Assembly: GCA_026686845.1 (NCBI GenBank)
Contig: JAIVEN010000002.1
Location: 38,705,001 to 38,769,000 of the forward strand
Direction: 5' to 3'
DNA: 64,000 nt
From: Adenanthera pavonina
Lineage: Eukaryota; Streptophyta; Magnoliopsida; Fabales; Fabaceae
In this document: positions 48,200-60,104 of the stretch, piece after piece
Layout of the letters: each line of letters begins with the position of its first letter
How positions within the stretch are numbered: position 1 is the stretch's first letter
The notes under the pieces: generated by a model
Database searches by the model: none
Told to the model about the DNA's origin: nothing
What the model saw: only the letters and a program-made list of their open reading frames with translations
Translations under genes and position numbers: made by a program

Positions 48200-49066
48200 T
48201 GATAGAGTAAGGGCTAGGCATAACTTGCAAGAATTTGGAAAGTAGCATAGAGAGCTTGGAAGACTTGATTAAGGTGCTAAACATAAAGCCCAAGCTTAAA
48301 TGAGATCATCAACTCCGAAATACAAATTTCAGATCCAAGCCCAAGATAAGCCCATTAGAGGAGATTATTAAAAGATCATATGCTTCATTAAAATAGCATG
48401 TGACTTAAGCATTATTAGGCTTAATTATGTTAATTTCATTTTTATTAACTATAGGCTGAACTTTGTTATTTAATAAAGCCCAATTAGTTAGTTAGTAGTT
48501 CTTTTGATAGCCTAACTTGTAAATAAGCATGTCATGTGCCCAACATGTGATTTCATTAATGTGGTGGCATGTTTATAAGGGCTTAAGTATTATTTTTATG
48601 AATTTTTGTTATTTTATTTTAGGCTTTTATTTTTACTAGTATTCTAGGTTCAATAGGAGTGTTATTTGAGCCCAAAGTCTCCTAATCCCATTAGGATTAC
48701 TTGAACCCAAATTAATTAGATTTTCTAGGCTTATTTGGTTACATTTTACCTTGCCTATTTAAGGCTAACTTTTATGTGCGTTTTTTAGATTTAAATGAAT
48801 AAAAATTTCAGTTTTATGAGTTTCCTCTTGCGTTTCTTTGAGTGCTAGAGAGAACACTATAACTTATCAAGAAATTGGTCAATCCTTGTGGCGTAACCAG
48901 AACTAGGGTTCAAGAGACCATTTCTATTGGTTTCTAATTCACCTACACCAGCATATCTTTTGTGTGAATTTATTCCCTTCTTTGTGTGTTTTCTTCTTAT
49001 TGCTTTCTATTTTCCAGATTTTGTGTTCCTTTGTAATTGCAACGATCCAAGTGTCATTCACTTCAA
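48200..49066 (+). repeat. 3' LTR of element G, last 40 bp missing
   Basis: 867 bp co-linear with 41991-42857, with scattered substitutions, so G is moderately recent. After 'cattcacttcaa' it passes into Athila leader sequence instead of the LTR end seen at 42858-42897. Confidence 0.85.
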
Positions 49067-49306
49067 GAGATAGAATTTTGCCAAAATAGCTTGGAATTCA
49101 AGTCCCAAATGATATTAACAATGATTAAGGAAGTCAAAAACTAAGAAATTAACAATTTAAGAGCAAGTTAAGGCAACCAAACCAAAATTCCAGCTACTAT
49201 GCCAAGTAGAAAATCCAGCCAATCAACCAAATTTTCCAACAAAATGAAATACAAAACTACTCCTAACTACTTAATTATCAACCCAAGACAAGACAAAACA
49301 AGTTGC
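49067..49306 (-). other. Leader of Athila-like element D, second part
   Basis: Untranslated sequence between the insertion point of G and the tRNA-Asp primer site. A small plus-strand ORF across 49199-49444 spans the primer site and LTR edge and is not a gene. Confidence 0.55.
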
Positions 49307-49324
49307 TCCCCGGCAACGGTGTCA
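49307..49324 (-). other. Primer binding site (tRNA-Asp), Athila-like element D
   Basis: The minus strand reads TGACACCGTTGCCGGGGA, 16 of 18 matches to TGGCGCCGTTGCCGGGGA, the plant tRNA-Asp site used by many Athila and related Ty3/gypsy elements. Both mismatches are G-to-A. It lies 5 bp inside the LTR end. Confidence 0.88.
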
Positions 49325-49329
49325 AAAAT

Positions 49330-51751
49330 TGAAAAACCTTGTCGTAAGAAATTCAAATTTAAAATTAGGTTTAAAGAAATAATATATTATAAGGTAAAAC
49401 ATAAGTCATTTCACATTGGAGTAACTAGATTAAATCCTACTTAGAAGAGAAATTAAACAATTAAGAAAGCAAGATGCAAATTAAATAAAAAAACTAAAAT
49501 GCAAAAAAAAGTGTGCAAGTATGTATGTGAATCTTTTTTTTTTTTGTAAAATATGCAAAAGTTAGACTAAAACTATGTTAATGCAATTAAAATGCAAAAT
49601 GAACCAATAAAAATTAAACTAACTAAGAGACCAAAACTAATATGGGAAGAGGCTTGGATGCATGTATGGAAGTGTATACGAGCATGAGTGTATGGATGGT
49701 ATGATATATACTATTCTAATCCCAAAATTGCCTAAGTATATACTAAATTAAAAATTAAATGAATTAAATATACACATGAAAATTAAATGGCCAACATTAG
49801 TTAAGAAAGTGTGATTGAGTGAATGGAAAATGTATGGTAAGGTGAGAAATGTTAATGCAAATGGATGAAAATGAATCGGAATGATAGCACTAGAATTGGC
49901 CACAATTAATAACTAAAATGCACAACTAAAATGAGCTAAAAATGAAAATTAAAATGAACTAAATTGCCAACTAAAATGCTAGTGGATTAATGCAAGAATT
50001 AATTAAATACTATATAGATGAAAATGCAATGCAAATGACCTTAACCTATATGTAAACTACTAATTACAAGTTTGGCCGGGGGGGGGGGGTTTGTGATTGA
50101 AAATGTAAATGAGAAGTTAAATCAAACACTAACTAATAATTAAACTAAGAAAATGTTAATTGATTAAGGAGAGCTAACTAGTGCTAACATGAGATAAATG
50201 AGTGAATAAACAAATACAATATAATGAGAGTGATGATTTACAACAACTTAGAGAAGGAAGAATATGTTTTGGACTCAAATAATTAATTGAACTTGGATAA
50301 TTAATATAATCAAAATGTCACATACTATTAGAACCATTAGATCCAAAATATAAAGTGTCAAATAAAATACCTAAAATGATAACACATCTAAGCATTTCAT
50401 CAAACACCTAATATGCGAGATTATGTGACAAATGACTAAGTGTGTATGATTTGCACAATAATTCCATAAATAGCCAAAAGTTATAGCCCATCAATCATCA
50501 TCAATTCAACAATTCCAATTCTTAATCAACAACCGAATCACCTAATTAATCACCTACAGTATTAATTCAAGCAACCTAATTCAAAATTAAGGTAAGGAAT
50601 TCCAAGATGCAATTGGCCAAAAATTTAACAACTTGCATTAACAATTAGTAACCATACAAAATTCCCAATTCAAAATCTCAAATGGTCAAAATACAATCCA
50701 TGTGCTTTCATCAATAATCAACAAATCCATACATTAATCTCAAACTAAATTATTCAATAACCTATCCTAATTTAACCTAAGACAAGTATGAAAAGATAAG
50801 GAAAAGGGAAGAAAAATAATTATCCAAAGCCTAAGTGTCACTGTCGTTCATAGCCCTTGCAAAATCCTCTTCAAGTTATGCTAAATCACCACCACTGTGT
50901 TATATGGAAAAGGGAAGAGAAGGAGTAGCCGACACCTATAGAGAAATTGAAGGAAATGTGAATGAGGGATGAGAAGGCGAAGAAAATAAATGGAAGCAAG
51001 TGTCAGCTACTCCTTCTCAGAAAGAAAAAGGAAGGGTTTCATGAATGAAGAAAGAAAAGAAAAGCAAGGGTCGTGCTTGATTTCAAGAAATGAAGCAAGA
51101 AAAGTAAGGTTAACTAATTACAAATAAAACCATATACAAATGAGTAGCTAAAAATTTGGAAAAATAGGAAAGTTGGAAAAATAAATTTGTCATAAAATTC
51201 TTCCTATCTAATAACCAAAATGCCCCTTAAAAATTTTAATCTCCATGAACCATGATTTGTAAAAAAAATGTTACATCTGATAGATTATGTGTTCAATTAA
51301 ATAAATGCAGATTAAATTTTAATTCAAAAAAACTAAATTAATTATGGGATAAATTTTAAGCTCAGTTTGGAGAAAAATTATGTTTCATAATGATAAAAAT
51401 AGAAGAAATAAAATATTAAAAAGAAATTTGTAAAGCCATTTGATAATTTTACCCCGACATGAGTCAATTTTTAATCATTTCTTTAATCATAATTAAAGTA
51501 CTAATGGCTCATAATCACCTTGAGAATTATTAAATAGTATAAAATAGAAAGAATAAATTCCTTGGAATAATTTGGAAGATACAAAATAATTAAATTTAAA
51601 ACTTAATTTCCAAAAATTTTCCTAAAATTTTCATAAATCCAAAATTAAGGTAAAATTATGAAAATCAACTAAAAATCCAAAATTAGCCGAAATTATTTAT
51701 CAAAATCACTAAGTATGGGGGATAAAAATAGTGAAAATGTAAGAGTTATCA
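49330..51751 (-). repeat. Athila-like LTR, shared by two elements
   Basis: 2422 bp; on the minus strand it starts TGATAACTC and ends GGTTTTTCA. A polypurine tract precedes it and a primer site follows it. Only this one copy is in the window. It is AT-rich with no ORF, and contains a run of 12 G (plus strand) at 50078-50089. Confidence 0.8.
50078..50089 (+). repeat. Run of 12 G
   Basis: Uninterrupted G run preceded by 'ttggcc', in otherwise AT-rich LTR sequence. Length may be uncertain because such runs are hard to sequence. Confidence 0.8.
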
Positions 51752-51767
51752 ATTCTCCCACACTTAC
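51752..51767 (-). other. Polypurine tract of Athila-like element E
   Basis: The minus strand reads GTAAGTGTGGGAGAAT immediately before the LTR start TGATAACTC. Confidence 0.8.
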
Positions 51768-53310
51768 TCTTTTGCACTCTAGGGCAACATAAAACAAAAG
51801 CCATAAAAAATCAAAAGATAACCCAAGTGAAAACAAGACATGAGAAAAGAACAAACTAGGTGATCAACTAACACAATCATATCCTTCAAATCAAGACAAG
51901 CTAATAAACATTGCAAGATTAAACACCATGGCAAAGAAACTTAACCGAGGTCATTTAAAAGTCTAGGGTCCTCACAACAGATGGTGTTTGATTTGCTCTT
52001 TCACTCAAGTGGCTTATGTTTACCCTCAATTCCTTTACATTAACTCTCTTTCCATAAGCTTGGTAAATGTCTAAGCTCTCCACCACTATTAGGGTCAATC
52101 ACACCACATAGATCAAAAGGACTTTTATTGGGATGGTTAGTGTTAGAAAAGAAAAGGATCATGTAAGAAATGGAATGAGATAACAAGACAAAACAAATAG
52201 GATAATGAACACTTAGAATTACCAAGAGCTAGAAGATGCAACTAGAATGAACTAAGCACAATATCTAAGCCCTATTTATCTACATGATGCAAAAGGACAT
52301 TGAAATGAAACAAATCACAACTCTTCTTTTCTTTTTGCTTTTCTCATCCTTTTTTTATTTTTATATTTTTTCTCTCTTTTTTTATTTTTTTCTTCTTTCA
52401 AACCATATACAATGCAAAGAGTTACACTAGCTTGTATAGGCAATGCCATGCAAAGAACACTAACACTTGGGGCAATTTTACAAGTAGACAATGTACCTTC
52501 ATCCATCCTACATATGAAATGTATGCTCTTAATAACTCTAGTGTCCAACAAAAGGGTAGAATATATGTATGGATGAAATGGTTGGGGTGAGAAAGAAATA
52601 AACCTTAGGCTCAAAGGGGCTAACAAAGGATATATCAATGTATACGGGATAGCTTATTTGGCCTTGGTTTTGATGCAAGAAATGAATGTCTTTATCATGT
52701 CTATGCAAGTGCAATTAACAATGCATATATGATCTTGAACAAGACATAAGCCAAGTTCTAGATTGAGAACTAAATGGAAGGATACACTCAAGAATGGAAA
52801 ATTAGGCCCAAAAACTCACTAGGTAAATGACCTCAAATTAAACTTCCTAGATTAAGCACTTTACCACTTCATTTAACACATGCAATGCAAATTAAAATAC
52901 CTTTCTTATCAAGATAATGATGCATTAGCCAAAACTAGCATTCAAGTTCTCATCAAAAACCAAATTTTTATGAATTTTGAAAAAAATTTTTTAATTTTTA
53001 CAACTAAAACACAAAGCAAAAACTAAAAAGAAAGCCTACTTTTCCAAGAAATCCCTCCCCTACACTTAAAATCATTCATTGTCCTCAATGCATTAGGCTA
53101 ACCAACAATCCAGAGACAAACCAATAATGCAACAAACAATATATAACCAATCAAGGCAAATATGATTCAGCAAGCCAGTCCAGTCAACAATGAGGATAAA
53201 TACAAAATCTAAAGGGTGGGAAAAGGATATAATCAACCTGATCAAGAAAGGTCTAAAAATTGGAGCTCCTCGTGCTCGTGGTGAGGTACTCTCTCATGGT
53301 AGTGCTTGAG
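51768..53310 (-). other. 3' non-coding part of Athila-like element E
   Basis: About 1.5 kb between the end of pol and the polypurine tract. Athila elements usually have a long region here that may hold an envelope-like ORF. I see no credible one: the open stretch at 52315-52638 is low-complexity Lys/Glu-rich at its end. Confidence 0.55.
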
Positions 53311-56300
53311 CTAGTGCCCATTCACCTTGAACTTTGTGTTGCTTACTACATCATATAGCTCCACATCAACAAATGAAAAGACTGTGTAAGAACCTTCCCA
53401 TCTAGACCGAACCTTGCCATGCAACATCTTCATCCTTGACTTGTATAACAAAACTTTTTCACCCTCTTGGAACTCCTTTCTTGTAATGGCTTGGTGATGG
53501 AATGCTTTGGTCTTCTCTTTATAGATCCGAGAACTCTCATATGAATGTTTCCAGTGCTCCTCTAACTCTTGCAATTGTAGCATCCTTTATGCTCCAGCTT
53601 CTTGCAAATTCATGTTACACTACTTGATAACCCAATAAGCTATGTGCTCAATCTCTACTAGTAGGTGGCATGCTTTCCCATAAACTACCTAAATGGTGAC
53701 ATCCTAATCAGTGTCTTATAGGTAGTGCGATAGGCCCATAAAGTATCATCCAGTTTATTACTTCAGTCTTTCCTACTGGGTTGCACTGTCCTCTCTAGAA
53801 TCTACTTCATTTCTCTATTGGGCACTCTGCTTGGCTGTTTGTTTGTGGATAGTAAGGAGTTGCAACCTTGTGAATTACTCCATACTTCCTAAAAAATGCA
53901 TGCATCATCCGGTTGCAAAAGTGACTCCCTTGGTCACTAATAATAGCTCTGGGTACTTGAAACCTGCAAAAAATGTGAGACCTAACAAAATCCACAACCA
54001 TAGAGGAATCATTAGTCCAAGTGGCTTTCGTCTCCACCCACTTAGAAACATAATCCACAACCAGCAGTATGTATAAATAACCAAAAGAAACAGGGAAATG
54101 GCCTATGAAATCAATACCCCAAACATCAAAGATTTCACAAAGCTGTATGGGTTGTTGAGGCATTTCATTCCACTTAGAGATACTACCAATGTGCTGACAC
54201 CTATCATAACTCTTGCAAAACTCATATGCATCTTTAAGCAAAGTAGACCAGTATAATCTAGAATCTAGAACTTTCCTACAGTACGCTATGATGAAAAGTG
54301 ACCTCCACAAGCTAATGTATGACAAAAATGCAATATGGACTCATGCTCATACTGAGGCACACAATGTCTAATCACTTGATCACTTCCCACATGCCACAAA
54401 TCTGGAACATCCCAAATGTAATGCCTAGCATCTCTCTTGAATTTATTTAATTGATGCTTGTTCATGTTATCAAGCAAAACAAATGCAACAAAATAATTAG
54501 CAATGTCAGCAAACCAAGGGATAGACATATTAACCACACAAAACCTATCATTAGGAAAATCATCTAAGGGTAGAGAAGATATTACCAAAGGTGACTCAAT
54601 CCTGCTCAGGTGATCAACTACCATATTCTTTGCGTCGTTCTTGTCACGGATTTCCATATTGAACTCTTGTATCAACACTACCCATCTAATCAATCAGGGC
54701 TTTGAGTCCGGCTTCTTGAAGAGGTACTTGATCGTAGAATGGTCTGTGAAGACAATCACCTTTGCATGGAGGATATATGATCTAAACTTCTCTAGCCCAA
54801 AGACAATAGAAAATATCTCCTACTTCGTGGTAGTGTAATTTGCTTGTGTGATATCTAATGTCCTTGAAGCATAAGCAATCACTGTCTCTTGTCCATCCTC
54901 TAGGCCAAAACTGCACCCAAAGCATAATTGGAAGCATCACAAAGGAGCTTAAATGGAAAGCTCCAATTAGATGGGAGAATGATGGGAGAAGTGAGCCTCT
55001 TTTTCAACTCATCCTAAGCAACCCTACAAGCATCATAAAAAACAAACAACACATCTTTCTACAGTAAATGAGACAATGGCAATGCTATCTTGTTAAAATC
55101 CCTAATGAATCTCCTATAAAACCCAGCATGCCCTAGGAAAGAAAGCACATTATGAACACATGTAAGGTATGAAAGAGATGCAATGATATCTACTTTAGCT
55201 TTATCTACCTCAATGCTATCATGTGATACTACATGTCCAAGCACAATGCCTTTACTCACCATGAAACGACATGTCTCAAAATTAGGCACAAGATTGTAAT
55301 CAATGCATCTTTGTGAAACCCTATCCAAATTAACTAAGCATGCATCAAAAGAATCACCATAAATAGTGAAATTATCCATAAAAATCTCCATGCAATGCTC
55401 AAGTAAGTCAAAAAATATGGAAACCATGTAACGTTGAAAAGTTCCTAGTGTATTACAAAGGCCAAATGGCATGTGTCTATATGCAAATGTTCCAAATAGG
55501 CATGTGAATGTGGTCTTATCCTGATCATCTAGTGCAATGCAAATATGAAAATAACCAGAATAGCCATTCAGAAAATAGTAATGTGATCTACCAGCAAGCC
55601 TCTCTAACATCTGATCAATAAAGGGGAGGGGGTAGCGATCCTTCCTAGTCACAGAATTTAGTTTCCTATAGCCTATGCATACCCTCCAACTATTTTGGAC
55701 TCTAGTCAGAAGTAACTCTCCCTCATCATTGCACAAAATAGTAATACTAGTTTTCTTCGGGACTACTTGAACTGGACCCATTAACTATCAAAAATAGGGT
55801 AGATTATGCCTGCAGAAAGAAGTTTAGAAACCTCTTTCTTTCCCACATCAAGAATCATGTGTTAAGTCAAGTGTTTTGATGATTCTAGACCACTAAAACT
55901 TGGAAGGAAAATATCAAAGGAGTGTAAGAGCATTCAAGTGAAGAAATAGGTGAAGAATTACTTGTTGGGATTTTTCACTTTGTACACAAGGAAAATGCTT
56001 TGATTTTACTTACTTAAACTCCTACTATATTTAAATATATGTTTTTCATGTTATCCTATGTTGACATATGTTAAATTTGAAAAACATTGACTAACAGACA
56101 AATTTTGAGTTGTTAAACTCTATATATATAATTGAAATTTTGAACTTTGCTGATTGGAATTCGAAGTTACAAAGATCTTACCTTTGACAAACGAATTTCA
56201 AGTGTTGAAATTTGAATTTTGAGTCAAGCATAGTTAAGCAAATGTGCAAAATTCATCTGAAGTCATGTTAAAGTTTTTCTGATATTGAAGTGGAAAAAGA

Positions 56301-57783
56301 GTTTAAAAATAGTCCCTCTGACAAATGAATTTTGAAATTTAAAATTTAAATTTTGAAGTGAAGACTTGAAAGTCTGGTTAGAGGTCTCTCTGACAAATGA
56401 ATTTTATAAGCGCAAAATTCAAATTTCACAAAGTAGAACTTCTATGCCATGTTAAGCTCATCACAGACAAATGAATTTTGACATTTCAAAATTCGAGTTT
56501 CAAGTGAACAATAGAAACATGAGACAACTGTTCACACTCAACAGATGTACTTTAAATATGAAAATTTATATGTTTTAACATAGGATATATTTGACAAAAT
56601 CAAAATTCAAATTTCACTATTGAACAGACGAATTTTTTAAGTTCAACATTAAAGTCTTTAGCTTATGGTCTCTATGACATTCATCTGTTGGTACCCAAAA
56701 TTTGAATTTCAATGTGTGAGATGCATTAAATGCGATTGGTGAATGTAACCGATGGGTAACATCTTTAACGGATAGAGCTTGTGTCTAATGACTAATTTAG
56801 CCACAAATCTATAGATAGAACTTCATTTTAAGTAGTGGGCAACAAATTTATGCTGTAAATACCGAAATTCTAATGAAATCATTAGTCAAAGTCTTTTATC
56901 CACATACACTTCATTTATTGCACCTTAACTATCTTATTTACTCTGTATTAAAGAGCTTTTCATCATGTATAAAATCTTTTCTTCATCAAGAAGAAGGATT
57001 TTCTTGTAAAGGGTTTTCACAAGGGATTTGGGAAATACTTTGTTAGAGTGTAGAGTGTAAATTTAAAAGCTTTTAGAACATAGCACAAGGTTATACTGTG
57101 GCATTGTAAGAAGCCCATTGAATTCTTGCAAGATAGTGAGAAATCTCAAGTGGTGGCTTGAAGACTGGATATAAGTCAAGTAAAGTAGACCGAACTAGAA
57201 TAAATCTATGTGTCCTCTTTTCTTTTTCCTTGCAACTGCCTCTTATATTATGTACTCTGTTTTATGCAACTTTTAGTATCACTATTCTATAACGATTTTG
57301 CAAAAAATTTTGAACTTCCCAATTCACCCCCCTTGGGAAGCGAGTAAACCTAACATCATGGGTTTAGTCATCTTTGTGGCTGTCGAACAGCTTTGGCACC
57401 ATCCTCTAGCAATATCCTATGCTTGCATACATCAAGACTGATCCCAGGTATATCGGCGAGAGTCCATCCAGTGGCTTTCTTCCTTCTTCTCAGCACCTAT
57501 AGCAATTGGGACTCCTCATCAATGGCTATATCACTAGCTACAATTACTAGTAGCTTTTCTCCCTTCTCAAGATAAACATGCTTCAGTGAGTTAGAAAGCA
57601 GCTTTAACTCCAACTCTGGAGCTTGTTCAATTGAAGGCATAAGCGGCTTAAGGTCAATACCATCCATACGAGAAACCTACACTGAAGACTCACAAATAGA
57701 AGAGGAAACTTTCCCAACTTGGGAATCATTAGTAGAAACAATACTGCCAGAGGAAACAGGATACACATCACAGTCAATAGTAT
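53311..57783 (-). pseudogene. pol of Athila-like element E, split by a solo LTR
   Basis: Minus-strand order: pre-RT spacer (57361-57783, with ATGWTLADIPGIS and HRILLEDGAK), reverse transcriptase (55059-55781: VQVVPKKT, WRVCIGYRKLN, PLPFIDQMLERLAG, HMPFGLCN), RNase H region (54700-55058, badly decayed), integrase zinc region (54286-54500; HESILHFCHTLACGGHF, then CKSYDRC) and integrase core (WGIDFIGHFP, ISDQGSHF, NSQAECPIEK; 53807-54325), and the integrase C-terminus (53311-53583, EGEKVLLYKSRMK). RT-RNase H-integrase order is diagnostic of Ty3/gypsy. The catalytic box reads FMDN, so the second of the paired aspartates is lost. Several stops and frame changes separate the open pieces. The solo LTR at 55860-57355 cuts it just before the reverse transcriptase. 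Confidence 0.88.
55860..57355 (+). mobile_element. Solo Sirevirus-type LTR in the pol of element E
   Basis: 1496 bp starting TGTTAAGTCAAG and ending CCTAACA, flanked by a perfect TCATG duplication (55855-55859 and 57356-57360). TATA-like 'tctatagata' near 56811. U3 has the 'gacaaatgaatttt' type motifs. Athila pol similarity continues on both sides, so the insertion site is exact. Confidence 0.93.
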
Positions 57784-60104
57784 TGAAACATTCTGAAAAG
57801 CTAGAATATCTAAATATCTGTATGAAATTTGTTAAAATAGGCAAACACTATTTTGTGTGAAAAAAGGCAAAGAAGTTATTTTTTCCAGTCAAATGAAAAA
57901 ATGAAAAATTATTTTTTTTCCCCTAGAAGTTAAGGTAATTGCATTTTACCCCCCTCAGAATAAAAATACGTGGGGATGCGTGAGAATATATTTTGGGAAA
58001 AATTACAGCAATTAAAAATTATAATTTGGCCTTGGGCTAGGGTAATTTTGTAAATATGTAAAATTACTGTCAAAACAAAGCTTGCGATGAGCTGAGTCCA
58101 ATGATATATAGGATGGAGGTTAACTGAAGAAAAGAAAATAAATAATCAGTGTCGAGTGTCCAAAAGTAACTTAATATCGATAAAGTAGATTGTAGGATCC
58201 ACATACGGTTAAAAAGTGACCGGGATAGGATTTGAGCATTACACAGATATTGATTAGGATAGGAAAATTAAGGAAATATAGATATAAATTTGAAGTAGTC
58301 CTATATCCCTAAAATCCTACTTTACTATAAAAGTGGTTATATCGGTACCACTAAAAAGTATATGACACCGGGTAAATCTGGTCCAAGAAAATTGAGTAAT
58401 ATTTGGACACTCCTCCCTCCTTGTTTAGCATCAGTTTTGGGTAGAATAAGGCATAGAATTTTTGGTCAAAATTTCACATGGAAGGCATGCCAAACAACTT
58501 CCTCAAGAAGTTGTTACTTTTGGTCAAAAAGTAAGCATGATTGGTAAACATAATTAGCAAGTAATTAAGTCAAATAGCCCCCCCTTTCTCCTCATTTCAG
58601 ACATTAGGTCTATAATAGAAAATAGAGATAGAAAGAAAGCTTCCTAGCACAAGAGAGAAAGAGAGAAAAGAGAAGGAGAAAGGGAAGAGAACTTGAAGCC
58701 ACACAAGATCAAGTGAAAGGTAATTGTTCTAGCCACCTCCAACTTGTGATTTCAAGTACTTTAAGCTAAGTTTCATGAAGTTACCTCCTTCCTCTTCTCA
58801 AGTTCAGATCTGACCTAAGCTAGCAATGTGAAAAGAATGGGATTTTTATGCAAGAAATATGGTAGAAAGCTTAAACTAGTCAAGAAAGTATAATTTTCAA
58901 AGGACTAGAGCAAGATTATATGAAAATCTTTTCTTCCTCACTTAGGGTTTGGTTTGGCCTGTATAATAAGTTGTCTTAGAATGGGAATCTCATTAATTTG
59001 ATGTTAAAAATGGATTCCCCATGATCCAAAACCTTAAGAATAACTACGGATGCAAGGAAAAACCAAAAGAATTTCAAAGTGAACTTTTAAGGGTTTGATA
59101 AGCACATGGTCAAGCAAGGCTATGAATCAGTGATTTATGTGCTTCATTGGTGCTATGTATAGGTTCAAAGAAGCTTAAGCAAGTCAAAGAATAGGTGCAC
59201 AAAGTTTGGAAAGGAAGGGAATACATTAAGGTAGCAATTTTTCCATTTACTTGCATTATGTATCTTACATGATTTCTATGAGTTTATTGACTTGTAGTTC
59301 GATTATTGTGGTGAACTGTGATGGTTGGATGAGTTGAAATGAGAGGTTTATGACCCTTGGATGTCCATTTTATAAAGTAAAACTCTGTAAAATTTTTATG
59401 AAATTATTTGGCATATTATGATCAAGTGATTATTGATTGTTTTATAAAGCTTTTATGATGAATGTGATGATATGTATGCTTGAATGGTAAATGCTACTAA
59501 GATTATTTGAATCTCACTCTCCCTAAATGACTAACCATGCTAGGGAAAACCATGGAAAAGGGATAAGGAAGGAGTAAGATGCATGAAGAAGATAATGATG
59601 TGTGGTTGATGTTATAAGTTATTATGTTAAGATGTGAACATTTTTTCCATATATGTATAGATGAGTGATGCTTCCATTAATTGTTATAATGCATTTCTGA
59701 GTTTCACGTCATATTATGTATGAATGTGGAGCTATGAATGATGATGTAATTGTGATTTGAAGCTCATTTTACCAAGACATGAATGGAAATGTTCAATCTG
59801 AACATCCTAATAGAGACATAGATATTGTTCATGTGAGATAGGGAAATTAGATTAAGTAATATAAATTTTCTTCAATATACAAATAGAGCTTTAAAATGGT
59901 CTAAAGAGAACCCTATTTGGAGTTGTGTACGAATTATAATGATTTTTCAAAGTTAGGGCTCAGAATAAGGCAAGATTGGGAAAACAAGAAATTGAAAGTT
60001 AGGTACTGGAAAATTTAAAAGACATGTAAAATTGTATAGAGCTCCAAAAATTCAATGGTTTCTATGTTTTAAGTTTCATATGACACTAATTTGGAGGTAA
60101 TTGG

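Larger units (their letters stand above)
41991..49066 (+). mobile_element. Element G: non-autonomous LTR retrotransposon with a GAG domain but no pol
   Basis: Two LTRs (41991-42897 and 48200-49066) match over 867 bp without length change. Between them lie a tRNA-Met-type primer site, a long leader, a gag-like ORF, further open stretches of unknown nature, a purine-rich tract and a polypurine tract. No protease, integrase or reverse transcriptase motif was found on either strand. This layout fits the 'TR-GAG' class of non-autonomous plant elements. The right LTR lacks the last 40 bp of the left one, and the flanks (TACTA left, GAGAT right) do not match, so the right edge was probably damaged. 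Confidence 0.8.
41036..57783 (-). mobile_element. Athila-like Ty3/gypsy material, probably two tandem elements (D and E) sharing one LTR
   Basis: Reading the minus strand: pol remnant (57783-53311), 3' non-coding part, polypurine tract, one LTR (51751-49330), tRNA-Asp primer site, leader, gag (41707-41036). An LTR with a polypurine tract before it and a primer site after it serves as 3' LTR of the upstream element E and 5' LTR of the downstream element D. Element G is inserted in the leader of D and a solo Sirevirus-type LTR in the pol of E. D is cut at 41036, where F2 begins; E is cut by T5 at 57784. Confidence 0.75.

Noticed and set aside
52315..52638. 107-codon ORF as the Athila envelope-like gene
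   Set aside because: Too short, ends in Lys/Glu low complexity from a pyrimidine-rich tract, and shows no signal or membrane pattern.
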